Shown piece by piece: positions 55,923-64,000 of a stretch of DNA of 64,000 bases. Numbering within the stretch: the stretch's first letter is position 1; each line of letters starts with the position of its first letter. The stretch covers positions 1,364,001 through 1,428,000 of the forward strand of contig NZ_JAOTEM010000001.1 in NCBI RefSeq assembly GCF_025628985.1, written 5' to 3'. The position numbers and the translations under genes are program-made. The stretch comes from Chryseobacterium edaphi (lineage in GTDB: Bacteria; Bacteroidota; Bacteroidia; Flavobacteriales; Weeksellaceae). The notes under the pieces were generated by a model. The model saw only the letters and a list, made by a program, of their open reading frames with translations, ran no database searches and had not been told where the DNA came from.

Positions 55923-56014
55923 TCATTATAATCGGTGCTTATTATTTTAATACAAATAAAAAAAATACAATTCATGGAACTGTATTTTTTTGGTATGATT
56001 ATTCAAAATATTTT

Positions 56015-56100
56015 ATTTTAACGCAAAGTGCACAAAGAATTTTTAATACTATCTGCTTTTAAGTTACACAAAGCCGTTTCACTTATACAAGCTCACTAAG
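56015..56100. repeat. ACGCAAAGTGCACAAAG-type dispersed repeat (copy 1)
   Basis: TTAACGCAAAGTGCACAAAG, then TTTTAAGTTACACAAAGCCG and TTTCACTTATACAAGCTCAC. The same order of words is found at 58976-59065. Confidence 0.65.
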
Positions 56101-56242
56101 CTTCTCATTCATTACAAAATAAGGACATTTTTTGATCTGAAAATTGATGGTTCGCATTCTGTAAAGTTGTACTTAGATAAAGTATCTTTTAATGAAAACG
56201 TAAAAAACTTTCAGGATCCCTCTTCCACCTTCCCGATCTAAC

Positions 56243-57394
56243 CTACTTCACCCTAAACTTCTGCAACTCCTTCGGCGTATCACAGCAAACCTGCTCCATC
56301 ACCTGTCTGAACTGCATTTTCAGCATTTCAATGATATGATCGCCACCTTTTTTACCTAAAGCTCCGACGGCATACATAAACGTTCTTCCCATAAAGGTAA
56401 ATTCTGCGCCGCAACTCAAAGCTCGCGCAACATCCGGACCGGTTCTTACGCCACTATCCATCATGATTTTAATCTGACCTTTGTATTTTTCGCTGATCTC
56501 TTTTACTACCGCAATCGTTGATTCTCCGGCATCCAGCTGTCTTCCACCGTGATTGGAAATGATCATTCCGTCGAAACCTAAACGTACCGCTTCGGCTGCA
56601 TCTTCATCGGAAGCCACACCTTTGATGACAAGCTTTCCTTTCCACTTATCGCGGATGGCTTTGATTCTGTCTGAATTTAATCTGCCGGAAAAAGTAGAGT
56701 TCATGAACTGTCCCAGTTGTTTCACGTTCATGTTTTTGTCCATGTATTTTTCCATTGTTTTAAAACTCGGAACGCCATGTTTTAAAATTTCAAGACACCA
56801 TTCAGGTCTCGCCAACGCTTGCGAAACGTTTCTGAAATTCAGTTGCGGAGGCATTGCCAAACCGTTTCTAATTTCTTTTGCTCTGTAACCAAAAGTCGGA
56901 ACATCGGACAAAACACATAAAACGTCATAACCAGAAGCTTCACAACGGTCAAGAATATCGTCACGCAACCATTCTTCTCTTGGATGGTAGAGTTGATACC
57001 ATGCTTTTCCTTCCGTTAATTCAGCAATTCTTTCGATACTGCTGGTCGTTACCGTACTTAAAATAAAAGGAATATTATGTTTAAAAGCTGCTTTAGCTAA
57101 AATTTCCGGAGCATTCGGCCACATCAAACCCTGCAGACCAACCGGAGAAATTCCGAACGGTGCGGAATATTTTACGCCGAATAGTTCCGTTTCCATATTG
57201 GCTTCCGTGTAGTTGTTGTTTAAATATTGTGGACGAAGGAGAACATCTCTCAATTCACTTGTATTTCTGTCGCGGTTGATATTTTCGTTACAGCCGCCAT
57301 CCAGATATTCGAAAGCGAACCGGGGCATTTTCTTTTTTGCTTTTTCGATCAGCAATTCGAGGGAAGCGTAGTTGGTATCAAATGGAAAGGACAT
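56243..57394 (-). CDS. lldD: L-lactate dehydrogenase/alpha-hydroxy-acid oxidising FMN enzyme
   Basis: 383 residues. FMN-dependent alpha-hydroxy-acid dehydrogenase barrel: FAFEYLDGGCNENINRDRN, PFGISPVGLQGLMWPNAPEI, KGVASDEDAAEAVRLGFDG, and the catalytic-histidine motif MIISNHGGRQLDAGEST, then IMMDSGVRTGPDVARALSCG. It oxidises L-lactate to pyruvate. In this locus it would use the L-lactate made by the bifunctional aldolase/dehydrogenase. It follows the kinase gene by 108 bp on the same strand. Other 2-hydroxy acids are possible substrates. Confidence 0.9.
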   Translation of the reverse strand: MSFPFDTNYASLELLIEKAKKKMPRFAFEYLDGGCNENINRDRNTSELRDVLLRPQYLNNNYTEANMETELFGVKYSAPFGISPVGLQGLMWPNAPEILAKAAFKHNIPFILSTVTTSSIERIAELTEGKAWYQLYHPREEWLRDDILDRCEASGYDVLCVLSDVPTFGYRAKEIRNGLAMPPQLNFRNVSQALARPEWCLEILKHGVPSFKTMEKYMDKNMNVKQLGQFMNSTFSGRLNSDRIKAIRDKWKGKLVIKGVASDEDAAEAVRLGFDGMIISNHGGRQLDAGESTIAVVKEISEKYKGQIKIMMDSGVRTGPDVARALSCGAEFTFMGRTFMYAVGALGKKGGDHIIEMLKMQFRQVMEQVCCDTPKELQKFRVK

Positions 57395-57502
57395 AATTTG
57401 TTGTTAGATGTTGGATGTTGGGTGATGGACATTTAATGTTGATGTTAAAAACTAAATTACTGTTTTTATTACCGGCATCTGACTTCCAGCTTCCAACAAA
57501 AT

Positions 57503-58888
57503 TTATAAATTAAGAATTAAAGGCTGAAGCACTTTCATCTGATAATGCTGCTGTAAAAAAGTTTCGTCTATTTTTTTGTTTGAAATTACCATTGATGCAC
57601 CCAAAGCCGATCCCAGAGGAGAGTGTGTTGACATCACATTGTAATGCTGGAAATGGTGAGACATCAGTTTCATAAAGACATCATTGTCTGTGAAACCTCC
57701 GTCAATGTAAATATTTTTTATTTCTGAATTTCCGATGGCATTGGTAATGGTATGAATCTGCAAATCCATCAATTCAATCATCAATTGGTGATACGCTTCT
57801 TCGAAAGTTTCAAATGAATTTAAATCTGTTGCGGTAATCATTTTTCGTTTTAAAATAATCCCTTCAAAACGGAAATAGATATTTTTATTCTTCATCAGAC
57901 GCAGGTACAGATCCTGATCAAACTGCACTTCTCTGTGGAAACCATACTCTTTTCCATAGTAAGCACACAATTTTTCAACCTGAATCTTGTATTCATTTCC
58001 CATAAAAAAACGGGATGCTTTTACACGTTTTCCATCGATACGCATATAATTCAGGCAATTGTTTTCTATATCTTCATCCGTCAGACTTTCATCGTTAAAA
58101 GGATTTAAAGAAATACTCCAAGTTCCTGTTGAAAGCAGTAAAAATGGTTCTTTTTTACTTAATATATAAGGCAACAGCGCGGAAGAACTGTCGTGAATTC
58201 CAACGCCGATTTTAATTTTTTTATTTCTGTAAGACGTGTTAATGCTTGCGGAAGTCGGAACGATGGGACCTAACAAGGCATCGATTCCTTCTTCATACAC
58301 CCAATCGTGATAATCTGCTTTGTCGTAATCCCACAAATTGGTATGACAGCCGATTGAGGTAAATTCCGAAACGCAAATTCCGGTAAATAAATACGATAAA
58401 TACTGAGGTAAATGAAGACTGTAACGGATTTTTTTGAAAACTTCCGGATGCTTGTATTTTAACCAGAATAACTGCAGTCCTGAGTTCAGCATTCCGGTTT
58501 GTGGAGATGCAGTTTCGCGGGCAATTTTCAGTTTGCTGCCATGTTTTTCGTAAAATAAATCAAGAATATCCTGATCCATCGGTTTGGTGTAATTGTACAA
58601 AGGCGTCAGAACATTTCCTTTCTGATCGAGGTGCACAAAACTCGCTCCGTAAGTAGAAAAATTGATGGCTTTTACTTCAAAATTTTCATCATCGAGAATG
58701 GCATTGAAGTTATCTTTGATCCAGTTTTGGAGTGCCGCAAGATCTTCTGTGGGATAACCATCTTCATCGGTGGTAAGGGGAAGTTCGGTATATTCACGCA
58801 CAACTTCTTTGTAATTTTTATCAAATAAAAAAAACTTTTTGTTGGTTTTTCCAATATCAAATACGATGGTTACCTTTTTTTTGGACAT
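57503..58888 (-). CDS. FGGY carbohydrate kinase, rhamnulokinase-like
   Basis: 461 residues. The N-terminal actin-like fold begins with the phosphate-1 loop VTIVFDIGKTNKKFFLFDKN. The second half has KIGVGIHDSSSALLPYILSK, LLLSTGTWSISLNPF and IYIDGGFTDNDVFMKLM. Its position among rhamnose isomerase and aldolase genes makes it the likely L-rhamnulose kinase that phosphorylates at C1. It is divergent from known RhaB in places, so xylulose or fuculose kinase is not excluded. Confidence 0.85.
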   Translation of the reverse strand: MSKKKVTIVFDIGKTNKKFFLFDKNYKEVVREYTELPLTTDEDGYPTEDLAALQNWIKDNFNAILDDENFEVKAINFSTYGASFVHLDQKGNVLTPLYNYTKPMDQDILDLFYEKHGSKLKIARETASPQTGMLNSGLQLFWLKYKHPEVFKKIRYSLHLPQYLSYLFTGICVSEFTSIGCHTNLWDYDKADYHDWVYEEGIDALLGPIVPTSASINTSYRNKKIKIGVGIHDSSSALLPYILSKKEPFLLLSTGTWSISLNPFNDESLTDEDIENNCLNYMRIDGKRVKASRFFMGNEYKIQVEKLCAYYGKEYGFHREVQFDQDLYLRLMKNKNIYFRFEGIILKRKMITATDLNSFETFEEAYHQLMIELMDLQIHTITNAIGNSEIKNIYIDGGFTDNDVFMKLMSHHFQHYNVMSTHSPLGSALGASMVISNKKIDETFLQQHYQMKVLQPLILNL

Positions 58889-58975
58889 TCCTGAGATGAA
58901 TTTAATGATTTATTATAAATGGGAATTAGTTTTTTTTCAAAATTTGAATTTGAATTTGAATTGTTCTAATATTTT

Positions 58976-59065
58976 TTAACGCAAAGTACGCTAAGATTTT
59001 TTTGACAAGCTGACTGTTTTTAAGTTCACAAAGGCGTTCCACTTAGCAAAGTCACAAAAGATTTT
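58976..59065. repeat. ACGCAAAGTACGCTAAG-type dispersed repeat (copy 2)
   Basis: TTAACGCAAAGTACGCTAAG, then GTTTTTAAGTTCACAAAGGC and GTTCCACTTAGCAAAGTCAC. Same order of words as copy 1 at 56015-56100. It lies in the 58889-59326 gap with the structure at 59163-59248. Confidence 0.65.
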
Positions 59066-59162
59066 TTATTAACAAAAATACTTTTAGAAAAGTACTTTTA
59101 CATATTTCTTCTTAAATAGTTTAAAATCATTTTAAATTTAATAATTTTAAAAAACCATCAAG

Positions 59163-59248
59163 GAGTGTTTAGTGATTAGGAAAAATTAAGAAAAAAATCC
59201 ACTGATTTCTTAAATAACGAAGCCTAGTCCTAATTTTCTAAACACTCT
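59163..59248 (-). terminator. Three-part long inverted repeat after the rhamnose isomerase gene
   Basis: GAGTGTTTAG (59163-59172) pairs with CTAAACACTC (59239-59248), ATTAGGA (59175-59181) with TCCTAAT (59229-59235), and TTAAGAAA (59186-59193) with TTTCTTAA (59206-59213). All three are nested, giving a long stem. It is 79 bp past the isomerase stop and could terminate, attenuate or stabilise the transcript. No clean T-run follows on the minus strand. Confidence 0.55.
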
Positions 59249-59326
59249 TTTCTCAACGGTAAATAAGGATACATATAATTAAACTTTCGATTGCACCTGA
59301 AAGTAATTATCAAATTAAAACGGATC

Positions 59327-60604
59327 TTACAATCCGGTTGCTTTTGCCCAGCCTCTCTCAGAAATCAAGGTTTCTCTCACCTTTAAACTTCTGTAAGCAG
59401 CGATAGGGTCTAAAGCCGCGCCAGTCTGCATTCTTGCTGCTTTCAACAACGGACGGACATCTGTTCTGTATGCATTCTGCAAGATATCCTGCGCCGCAAC
59501 AACATCATTATTAAGTTGTGCTTCTTTTAAAGCTTTCTGATCTACCAATAGTGCCTGAGCATAAGCAATTAAGATAGCTTCCAAAGACTGTAATAAATCT
59601 TCCAGAGGATCTTTAATGTTATGACTCGCGTCAATCATCCATGCCGGATAAGGATTGTTTTTATTATTTTCCATTCCGTACACCAATTCGTTGAAGATGA
59701 GGAATAAAGCATAAGGTTTGATAGAACCTACTGTCAAATCATCATCACCATATTTGCTGTCATTGAAGTGGAAACCACCCAATTTCCCTTTGTACATCAA
59801 GGTTGCAACAATTTGTTCGATATTCGTGTTTGGTAAATGGTGACCCAAATCAACCAAAGTGAAAGCTCTTTCGCCACAAGCGTTTGCCAGCATGAAAGAA
59901 GTTCCCCAATCCTGAATGGTTGTTGAGTAGAAATTCGGTTCGTAAGGTTTGTATTCGATGAACAGTTTCCAGTCTTCCGGCATTCCTGCGTAGATTTCTT
60001 TTAAGCTTTTTTCAGTGTTGGACAAAGCAGTCTGGAAGTTTAGCTGTCCTGGAAAACTCGCTCCGTCTGCCAACCAAACGGTTAAGCTTTTTGAATCTAA
60101 TTCTTTTCCGATTCTGATCACTTCTTTGTTGTGTTCAACAGCATAAGCTCTCGAATCTTCGTTTACAGAATTTAAAGAACCGAATTTGTACGAATGTTTT
60201 GCATCCGGCTGATCCTGAAATGTGTTTGAGTTCATCGCATCGAAGATCAATCCGTGAGACGCCGCACTTTCTTTCAAAGCACTAACATCACTTGGAATAT
60301 CCCATGGAATGTGAAGAGAAACCGCTCCAGCAGAATGAGTCAGTGCGTGAAGCAATCCAACGTCATCTAATTTCTGTTCTAAAACAGCCGGTTCGCCACC
60401 GTAAGAAAATCTTCCGAAACGGGTTCCTCCTGCACCTAAAGCCCAGCTTGGAATTGCCACCTGGAAATCAGCGATCTTGTTAACAATTTCAGAAACGTTC
60501 GAACCTGATTTTGTTAATTTATCTGATAAATAAGCGAAGTCTGAATTGAAATTTTCAACTTCGTTTTTGTTGTGTTGTTCAATGATATCTTTTCCTATAA
60601 TCAT
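59327..60604 (-). CDS. rhaI: L-rhamnose isomerase (sugar isomerase, RhaI type)
   Basis: 425 residues of the xylose isomerase-like TIM barrel. Conserved parts: FQVAIPSWALGAGGTRFGRF, GAVSLHIPWD, LTVWLADGASFPGQLNFQ, LFIEYKPYEPNFYST, TLVDLGHHLPNTNIEQIVAT and GGFHFNDSKYGDDDLTVGSI, with the E, D and H residues that bind the catalytic metals. It converts L-rhamnose to L-rhamnulose. The group resembles the Pseudomonas stutzeri enzyme rather than enteric RhaA. It is upstream of the kinase gene on the same strand. Confidence 0.92.
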   Translation of the reverse strand: MIIGKDIIEQHNKNEVENFNSDFAYLSDKLTKSGSNVSEIVNKIADFQVAIPSWALGAGGTRFGRFSYGGEPAVLEQKLDDVGLLHALTHSAGAVSLHIPWDIPSDVSALKESAASHGLIFDAMNSNTFQDQPDAKHSYKFGSLNSVNEDSRAYAVEHNKEVIRIGKELDSKSLTVWLADGASFPGQLNFQTALSNTEKSLKEIYAGMPEDWKLFIEYKPYEPNFYSTTIQDWGTSFMLANACGERAFTLVDLGHHLPNTNIEQIVATLMYKGKLGGFHFNDSKYGDDDLTVGSIKPYALFLIFNELVYGMENNKNNPYPAWMIDASHNIKDPLEDLLQSLEAILIAYAQALLVDQKALKEAQLNNDVVAAQDILQNAYRTDVRPLLKAARMQTGAALDPIAAYRSLKVRETLISERGWAKATGL

Positions 60605-60627
60605 GATTTATTTTTAAATTTATTTTT

Positions 60628-60793
60628 ACCACAAAAGTCACAAAAGCTTTCCTGAAAATTTCTAGCTTTAATGTTTTGCGCATTAAAGTTCAAGTAAGCC
60701 TTGTCTTTTCAATTCAACAAATTTCGGTAATCCTTATTTGATCTTTTCAGAATCCGAATAATAACTTCAATAAACTTTTGTGCCTTTTGTGGT
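60628..60793. repeat. Inverted repeat flanking the rhaI-rhaEW gap
   Basis: ACCACAAAAGTCACAAAAG (60628-60646) and CTTTTGTGCCTTTTGTGGT (60775-60793) are reverse complements with one mismatch. They bracket the gap between rhaI and the bifunctional aldolase gene and belong to the same ACGCAAAG/ACCACAAAAG word family as the repeats at 56015 and 58976. Confidence 0.7.
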
Positions 60794-60806
60794 TAAATTT
60801 TTAATA

Positions 60807-62909
60807 TTATCTTGGGAAAGCATTTGCCATTCCGCCATCTACATTGATGATGTTTCCTGTGGTTTTATCTAAGATTGCTACACAGGCAAAAACTCCGTTT
60901 GCGATGTCTTCAGGAAGGATAATTTCGTTCAATAAATTTCTTTTTGCATAAAATGCAGGCAATTCTTCTACAGAAATTCCGTTGGCTTTTGCACGACCTT
61001 CTGCCCAAGAACCTTCCCAGATTTTACTTCCAACGATAACTCCGTCCGGATTTACCACATTCACACGGATTTTATCGGCTGCCAATTCTGCTGCCAACAA
61101 TCTTGTCATGTGCTGTTGAGCTGCTTTCGCTGTTCCGTAGGCTACGTTGTTTGGTCCCGCAACCAATCCGTTTTTACTAGCAATGCTTACGATGTCTCCA
61201 CCTAAATTCTGCTTTTTCAAAACTTCAGCACCACTTTTCGCCATTAAGAACTGACCTTTTACCAAAACATTTTCAAGTAAATCCCAGTCTTTTGTAGTGG
61301 TATCTTCCAAAGATTTAGAAATAGCCAAACCTGCAGAATGCACGATAATGTCTACTCCACCAAAAGCTAAAACAGCTTCTTTGAAAGCGTTGGCAATTGC
61401 CTCTTCGCTGGTCACATCACAAGTCACGGCTACAGCCTGGTCTTTGCTGTATTTTGCAGTCACAGATTCTACTGCTTCCTGATTTAAATCTGTATAAACA
61501 ACGACTGCACCCTCCTGAACCATTTTGTCTGCGATGGCCTGCCCAATTCCACCTCCTGCTCCAGTTACGATAGCAACCTTTCTTGACAATGGTTTTTCTT
61601 TAGGCATTCTCTGAAGCTTCGCTTCTTCCAATAACCAGTATTCGATGTCGAATGCTTCCTGTCTTGGCAGAGAAGTATATTCAGAGATAGCTTCTGCGCC
61701 ACGCATTACGTTGATTGCATTTACGTAAAATTCGTTCGCAACACGCGTTGTCTGCTTATCTTTTGAGAAACTGAACATTCCCACTCCCGGGTAGATGATG
61801 ATCACCGGATTCGGGTCACGCATTGCAGGGCTGTTTGGATGTTTACACGTTTCGTAATAGTCTTTGTACTCCTGTCTGTACTGTTCAAAAAGTGGATTTA
61901 ATTTTTCTAAAATAGCTTTAGAATCACTTAAATCTTCATTTTTATCTAAAGTCAACACTAAAGGCTGAATTTTTGTTCTTAAGAAGTGATCCGGACAAGA
62001 AGTTCCAAGCGGAGCCAGTCTTTCCAAATCATTACTGTTGATGTATTCCAAAACAACGTCGCTGTCTGTGAAATGACCTACCATCCTGTTTTCAGAAGAG
62101 GCTAAACCTCTCAACAAAGGCATAATCTGAGCAGCTTTGTTTTTACGTTCTTCAGCAGGTAGAGACTCCACTTTTTGTCCGCCAAAAACCTGTCCTTTTT
62201 CTTCGATTTTTTTAGCGATATATTCAGAAGCCATTTCGATTACTTCCAGACTGTTCATGTAAGATTCATAAGAAGTATCTCCCCATGTGAACAAACCGTG
62301 GCTACCCAAAACGATTCCTCTGATTCCAGGATTATCGGCTAAACATTTTTCCAGCTGCAGACCTAAATCAAAACCGGGACGCTGCCATGGAACCCAGCCC
62401 ATTGTATCTCCCCAGATTTCTTTGGTAATCGCTTCGCTGTCTTTAGCGGCAGCTACTGCAATTAGAGCATCCGGGTGAAGGTGATCGATATGTTTAAATG
62501 GAAGTAAACCGTGAAGAGGCGTATCAATAGACGGAGCTTTGCTTTCAAGATCAAAAATACAGTGGTCGAATAAACCTACCATTCTGTCTTCGTCTGCAAG
62601 ACCTCCGTAAACATTTTTAAGATTTCTTAATCTTTCCGTATATAATCCGGCGATTCCTTTTCTTGTAAGTGTTCCGATGTCTCCACCTGAACCTTTTACC
62701 CACATTACTTCAACTTCTTCGTTGGTCAAAGGATCTTTTTCTATGGTTTTGCAACTTGTGTTACCACCACCATAATTGGTAATTCTAAGGTCTGCTCCTA
62801 ATATGTTTGAACGGTATAAAAATAAAGCCACCTGGTCGTCGCCAAATGATGCTGCTTTTTCTTCATCCCATAAATAATCTACGTATTTAAATGTTTTTAC
62901 GTTTTCCAT
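60807..62909 (-). CDS. Bifunctional rhamnulose-1-phosphate aldolase/L-lactaldehyde dehydrogenase (RhaEW)
   Basis: 700 residues in two modules. The N-terminal ~390 residues are a class II aldolase/adducin domain: TNYGGGNTSCK (44-54), the zinc-binding DHLHPDA (142-148, H143 and H145) and LGSHGLFTWG (201-210, H204). The C-terminal part from ~443 is a short-chain dehydrogenase with TGAGGGIG (449-456), active-site S578 and YGTAK (Y591, K595). Known RhaEW-type enzymes split L-rhamnulose-1-phosphate to DHAP and L-lactaldehyde and oxidise the latter to L-lactate. The lldD gene downstream fits the next step. Confidence 0.93.
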   Translation of the reverse strand: MENVKTFKYVDYLWDEEKAASFGDDQVALFLYRSNILGADLRITNYGGGNTSCKTIEKDPLTNEEVEVMWVKGSGGDIGTLTRKGIAGLYTERLRNLKNVYGGLADEDRMVGLFDHCIFDLESKAPSIDTPLHGLLPFKHIDHLHPDALIAVAAAKDSEAITKEIWGDTMGWVPWQRPGFDLGLQLEKCLADNPGIRGIVLGSHGLFTWGDTSYESYMNSLEVIEMASEYIAKKIEEKGQVFGGQKVESLPAEERKNKAAQIMPLLRGLASSENRMVGHFTDSDVVLEYINSNDLERLAPLGTSCPDHFLRTKIQPLVLTLDKNEDLSDSKAILEKLNPLFEQYRQEYKDYYETCKHPNSPAMRDPNPVIIIYPGVGMFSFSKDKQTTRVANEFYVNAINVMRGAEAISEYTSLPRQEAFDIEYWLLEEAKLQRMPKEKPLSRKVAIVTGAGGGIGQAIADKMVQEGAVVVYTDLNQEAVESVTAKYSKDQAVAVTCDVTSEEAIANAFKEAVLAFGGVDIIVHSAGLAISKSLEDTTTKDWDLLENVLVKGQFLMAKSGAEVLKKQNLGGDIVSIASKNGLVAGPNNVAYGTAKAAQQHMTRLLAAELAADKIRVNVVNPDGVIVGSKIWEGSWAEGRAKANGISVEELPAFYAKRNLLNEIILPEDIANGVFACVAILDKTTGNIINVDGGMANAFPR

Positions 62910-62948
62910 TTGTTTTCTTTTTGTTTCTGAATTTTACCCAAATTTAGA

Positions 62949-62966
62949 CTGTAGCATTTTCTACAG
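62949..62966. promoter_or_regulatory. Candidate operator palindrome upstream of rhaEW
   Basis: CTGTAG and CTACAG are exact inverted arms around CATTTT, about 40 bp before the rhaEW start. It could be a binding site for the GntR regulator (52058) or a small hairpin. No matching copy was found by eye at the other promoters of the locus. Confidence 0.35.
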
Positions 62967-62970
62967 CATC

Positions 62971-63047
62971 CCGTACTATACTGCTGAACCGATTATTTAA
63001 AGATAAATTAACAATGATATTTATCACGTTCCGGTTCAGCTGTACGG
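62971..63047. repeat. Long inverted repeat between the SusD-like gene and rhaEW
   Basis: CCGTAC plus CTGAACCG (62971-62991, with TATACTG between) pairs with CGGTTCAGCTGTACGG (63032-63047). It may terminate the SusD-like transcript or act as a regulator site. The rest of the 62910-63101 gap is AT-rich with no gene. Confidence 0.55.
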
Positions 63048-63101
63048 TAATTTTAATTAGGTTAAGTATAAATTAATATTTTGCTTGGTGTTTAGTCTTG
63101 A

Positions 63102-64000
63102 TTAGTACCCAGGAAGCTGAGTCAAGTTAGGGTTATCAACTAAAGGATGACCTGCAGAAGCCGAAGCAAAAGGAAGTAGTTCTGTTTTGTTTGGTACAAA
63201 TCCGTAGAAAAGTCCATCACCTCCACCTTCGATCCAGTTTGGATACACTCCTCCATTCTCAAAAGATCCTGTTGGTTTTGTATAGATAATATTTCCGATT
63301 TGGAGTACATTGAAACCTGCAGTAAATCCTACAGCTTTTCTTGCGTTACCATTAAATGTACTTGTATAAGCTTGGAACATATTTGCAGGATACCATTTGT
63401 CATCAGTAGTTGAAGCTTGTCCGTTTGCTAATGCTATAGCCTTCAAAGTTGTTTGATAAGCTGCATAACCTGCAGAACTTGTAGGAACTGCCTGAACTTG
63501 TGCAATCTGTGCAGGATTAGTTAAATCAATATAAGTAACTGCCAAGAATGGATCTCCGTAAACCTGTGTATTCTTATGATACTTATAAAGACGATAAATT
63601 GGTGTTGCTGCAAATTGACCCGTACGGTTTGATAAGTTCTTCATTGCCTGTCTTGTAGCATCAATTTCTGTCGCTAGTTTATTCATTCTAATTAAATCTG
63701 TACGAAGCATAAACTCGTCAGAAAATTCCCATTTACGCTCTTGAACAATTGCTGATTCGAAAGCTTGTTGTCCGCTTGGAATTGTCATAGAGCTAATCCC
63801 TGCACGGTTTCTTACCTGTTGCAAAGCAGCGATTCCAGCTGCAGTAGGACCATTATTCAAATAATTTTGTGTTTCAGCATACATTAACAAGACATCTGCG
63901 TATCTCATAATCGGAATATTCAGGTTACGTGCGTCTGCAGCTTGTGGCTCAACACACCATGAAATTCTGAATTTACCCGGCATAATACAAGAATATGTAG
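63102..64000 (-). CDS. RagB/SusD family outer-membrane lipoprotein, C-terminal part (truncated by window edge)
   Basis: At least 299 residues; the frame is open to base 64000, so the N-terminus and lipobox lie outside. The motif IMRYADVLLMYAETQNYLNN is the SusD C-terminal signature, followed by ALQQVRNRAGI and VQERKWEFSDEFMLRTDLIR. The protein should bind glycans at the cell surface next to a SusC-type TonB receptor, probably encoded just beyond the edge. An ATG at 63983 is not the real start because the frame runs on. It lies upstream of rhaEW on the same strand, so the substrate may be a rhamnose-rich glycan. Confidence 0.9.
   Translation of the reverse strand, partial: TYSCIMPGKFRISWCVEPQAADARNLNIPIMRYADVLLMYAETQNYLNNGPTAAGIAALQQVRNRAGISSMTIPSGQQAFESAIVQERKWEFSDEFMLRTDLIRMNKLATEIDATRQAMKNLSNRTGQFAATPIYRLYKYHKNTQVYGDPFLAVTYIDLTNPAQIAQVQAVPTSSAGYAAYQTTLKAIALANGQASTTDDKWYPANMFQAYTSTFNGNARKAVGFTAGFNVLQIGNIIYTKPTGSFENGGVYPNWIEGGGDGLFYGFVPNKTELLPFASASAGHPLVDNPNLTQLPGY

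Overview
The window looks like a chromosomal segment of a Chryseobacterium-like member of the Weeksellaceae (Bacteroidota). The evidence is AT-rich DNA, TAnnTTTG-type -7 promoter elements, GLPGLI, DUF6266 and SusD family proteins, many lipoproteins with short signal peptides, and several dispersed palindromic intergenic repeats. No rRNA, tRNA, CRISPR array, integrase or transposase was found.

Region 1 (1-16.4 kb) is mostly core. It holds a topoisomerase IV operon (parE, a small membrane protein, parC truncated by the window start), a methionine/kynurenine-type aminotransferase, an AraC regulator followed by an SDR oxidoreductase, a lipoprotein with calcium-loop repeats, YchF, ferritin, a GH10-like lipoprotein, an M23/SH3 envelope peptidase, TypA/BipA, a PfpI-like protein and a small hypothetical protein. 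A three-copy ~105-bp tandem repeat lies between typA and the PfpI gene.

Region 2 (16.4-31.1 kb) is accessory. It opens with five tandem copies of a ~130-bp imperfect palindrome. A DUF1294 gene follows, then a minus-strand defence operon in transcription order: hsdR, hsdM, hsdS, an ImmA/IrrE-type metallopeptidase, a McrB-like AAA+ protein with an unusual N-terminal domain, and a McrC-like nuclease. A type I restriction-modification system is thus joined to a type IV modification-dependent system, with a putative protease between them. hsdS carries an in-frame insertion derived from a dispersed repeat. Beyond the operon are a DEDD exonuclease with a C-terminal BRCT domain, a cluster of palindromic repeats, a GIY-YIG gene broken by one stop codon, a DUF6266 gene, a perfect 23-bp-stem hairpin and an excisionase-like HTH gene.

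Region 3 (31.3-44 kb) holds two tandem ~800-residue secreted proteins with an MG2-like N-terminus and a SusC-type plug but no beta-barrel. It also has Tex, an RDD membrane protein, a GLPGLI pair, a histone H1-like protein, two small membrane proteins and a GAF-domain histidine kinase.

Region 4 (44-64 kb) is a rhamnose/pectin utilisation locus. Plus-strand genes encode a GH28 enzyme, a DUF4450 six-hairpin-type protein, a second toroid-type glycosidase and a GntR regulator with a sugar-binding-type effector domain. Minus-strand genes encode a SusD partial protein at the window edge, a bifunctional rhamnulose-1-phosphate aldolase/lactaldehyde dehydrogenase, L-rhamnose isomerase, a rhamnulokinase-like kinase, an L-lactate dehydrogenase and a GH140-like enzyme. 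Together these would release rhamnose from pectic side chains and convert it to DHAP and pyruvate. The intergenic gaps of this locus hold related repeats and long inverted repeats.
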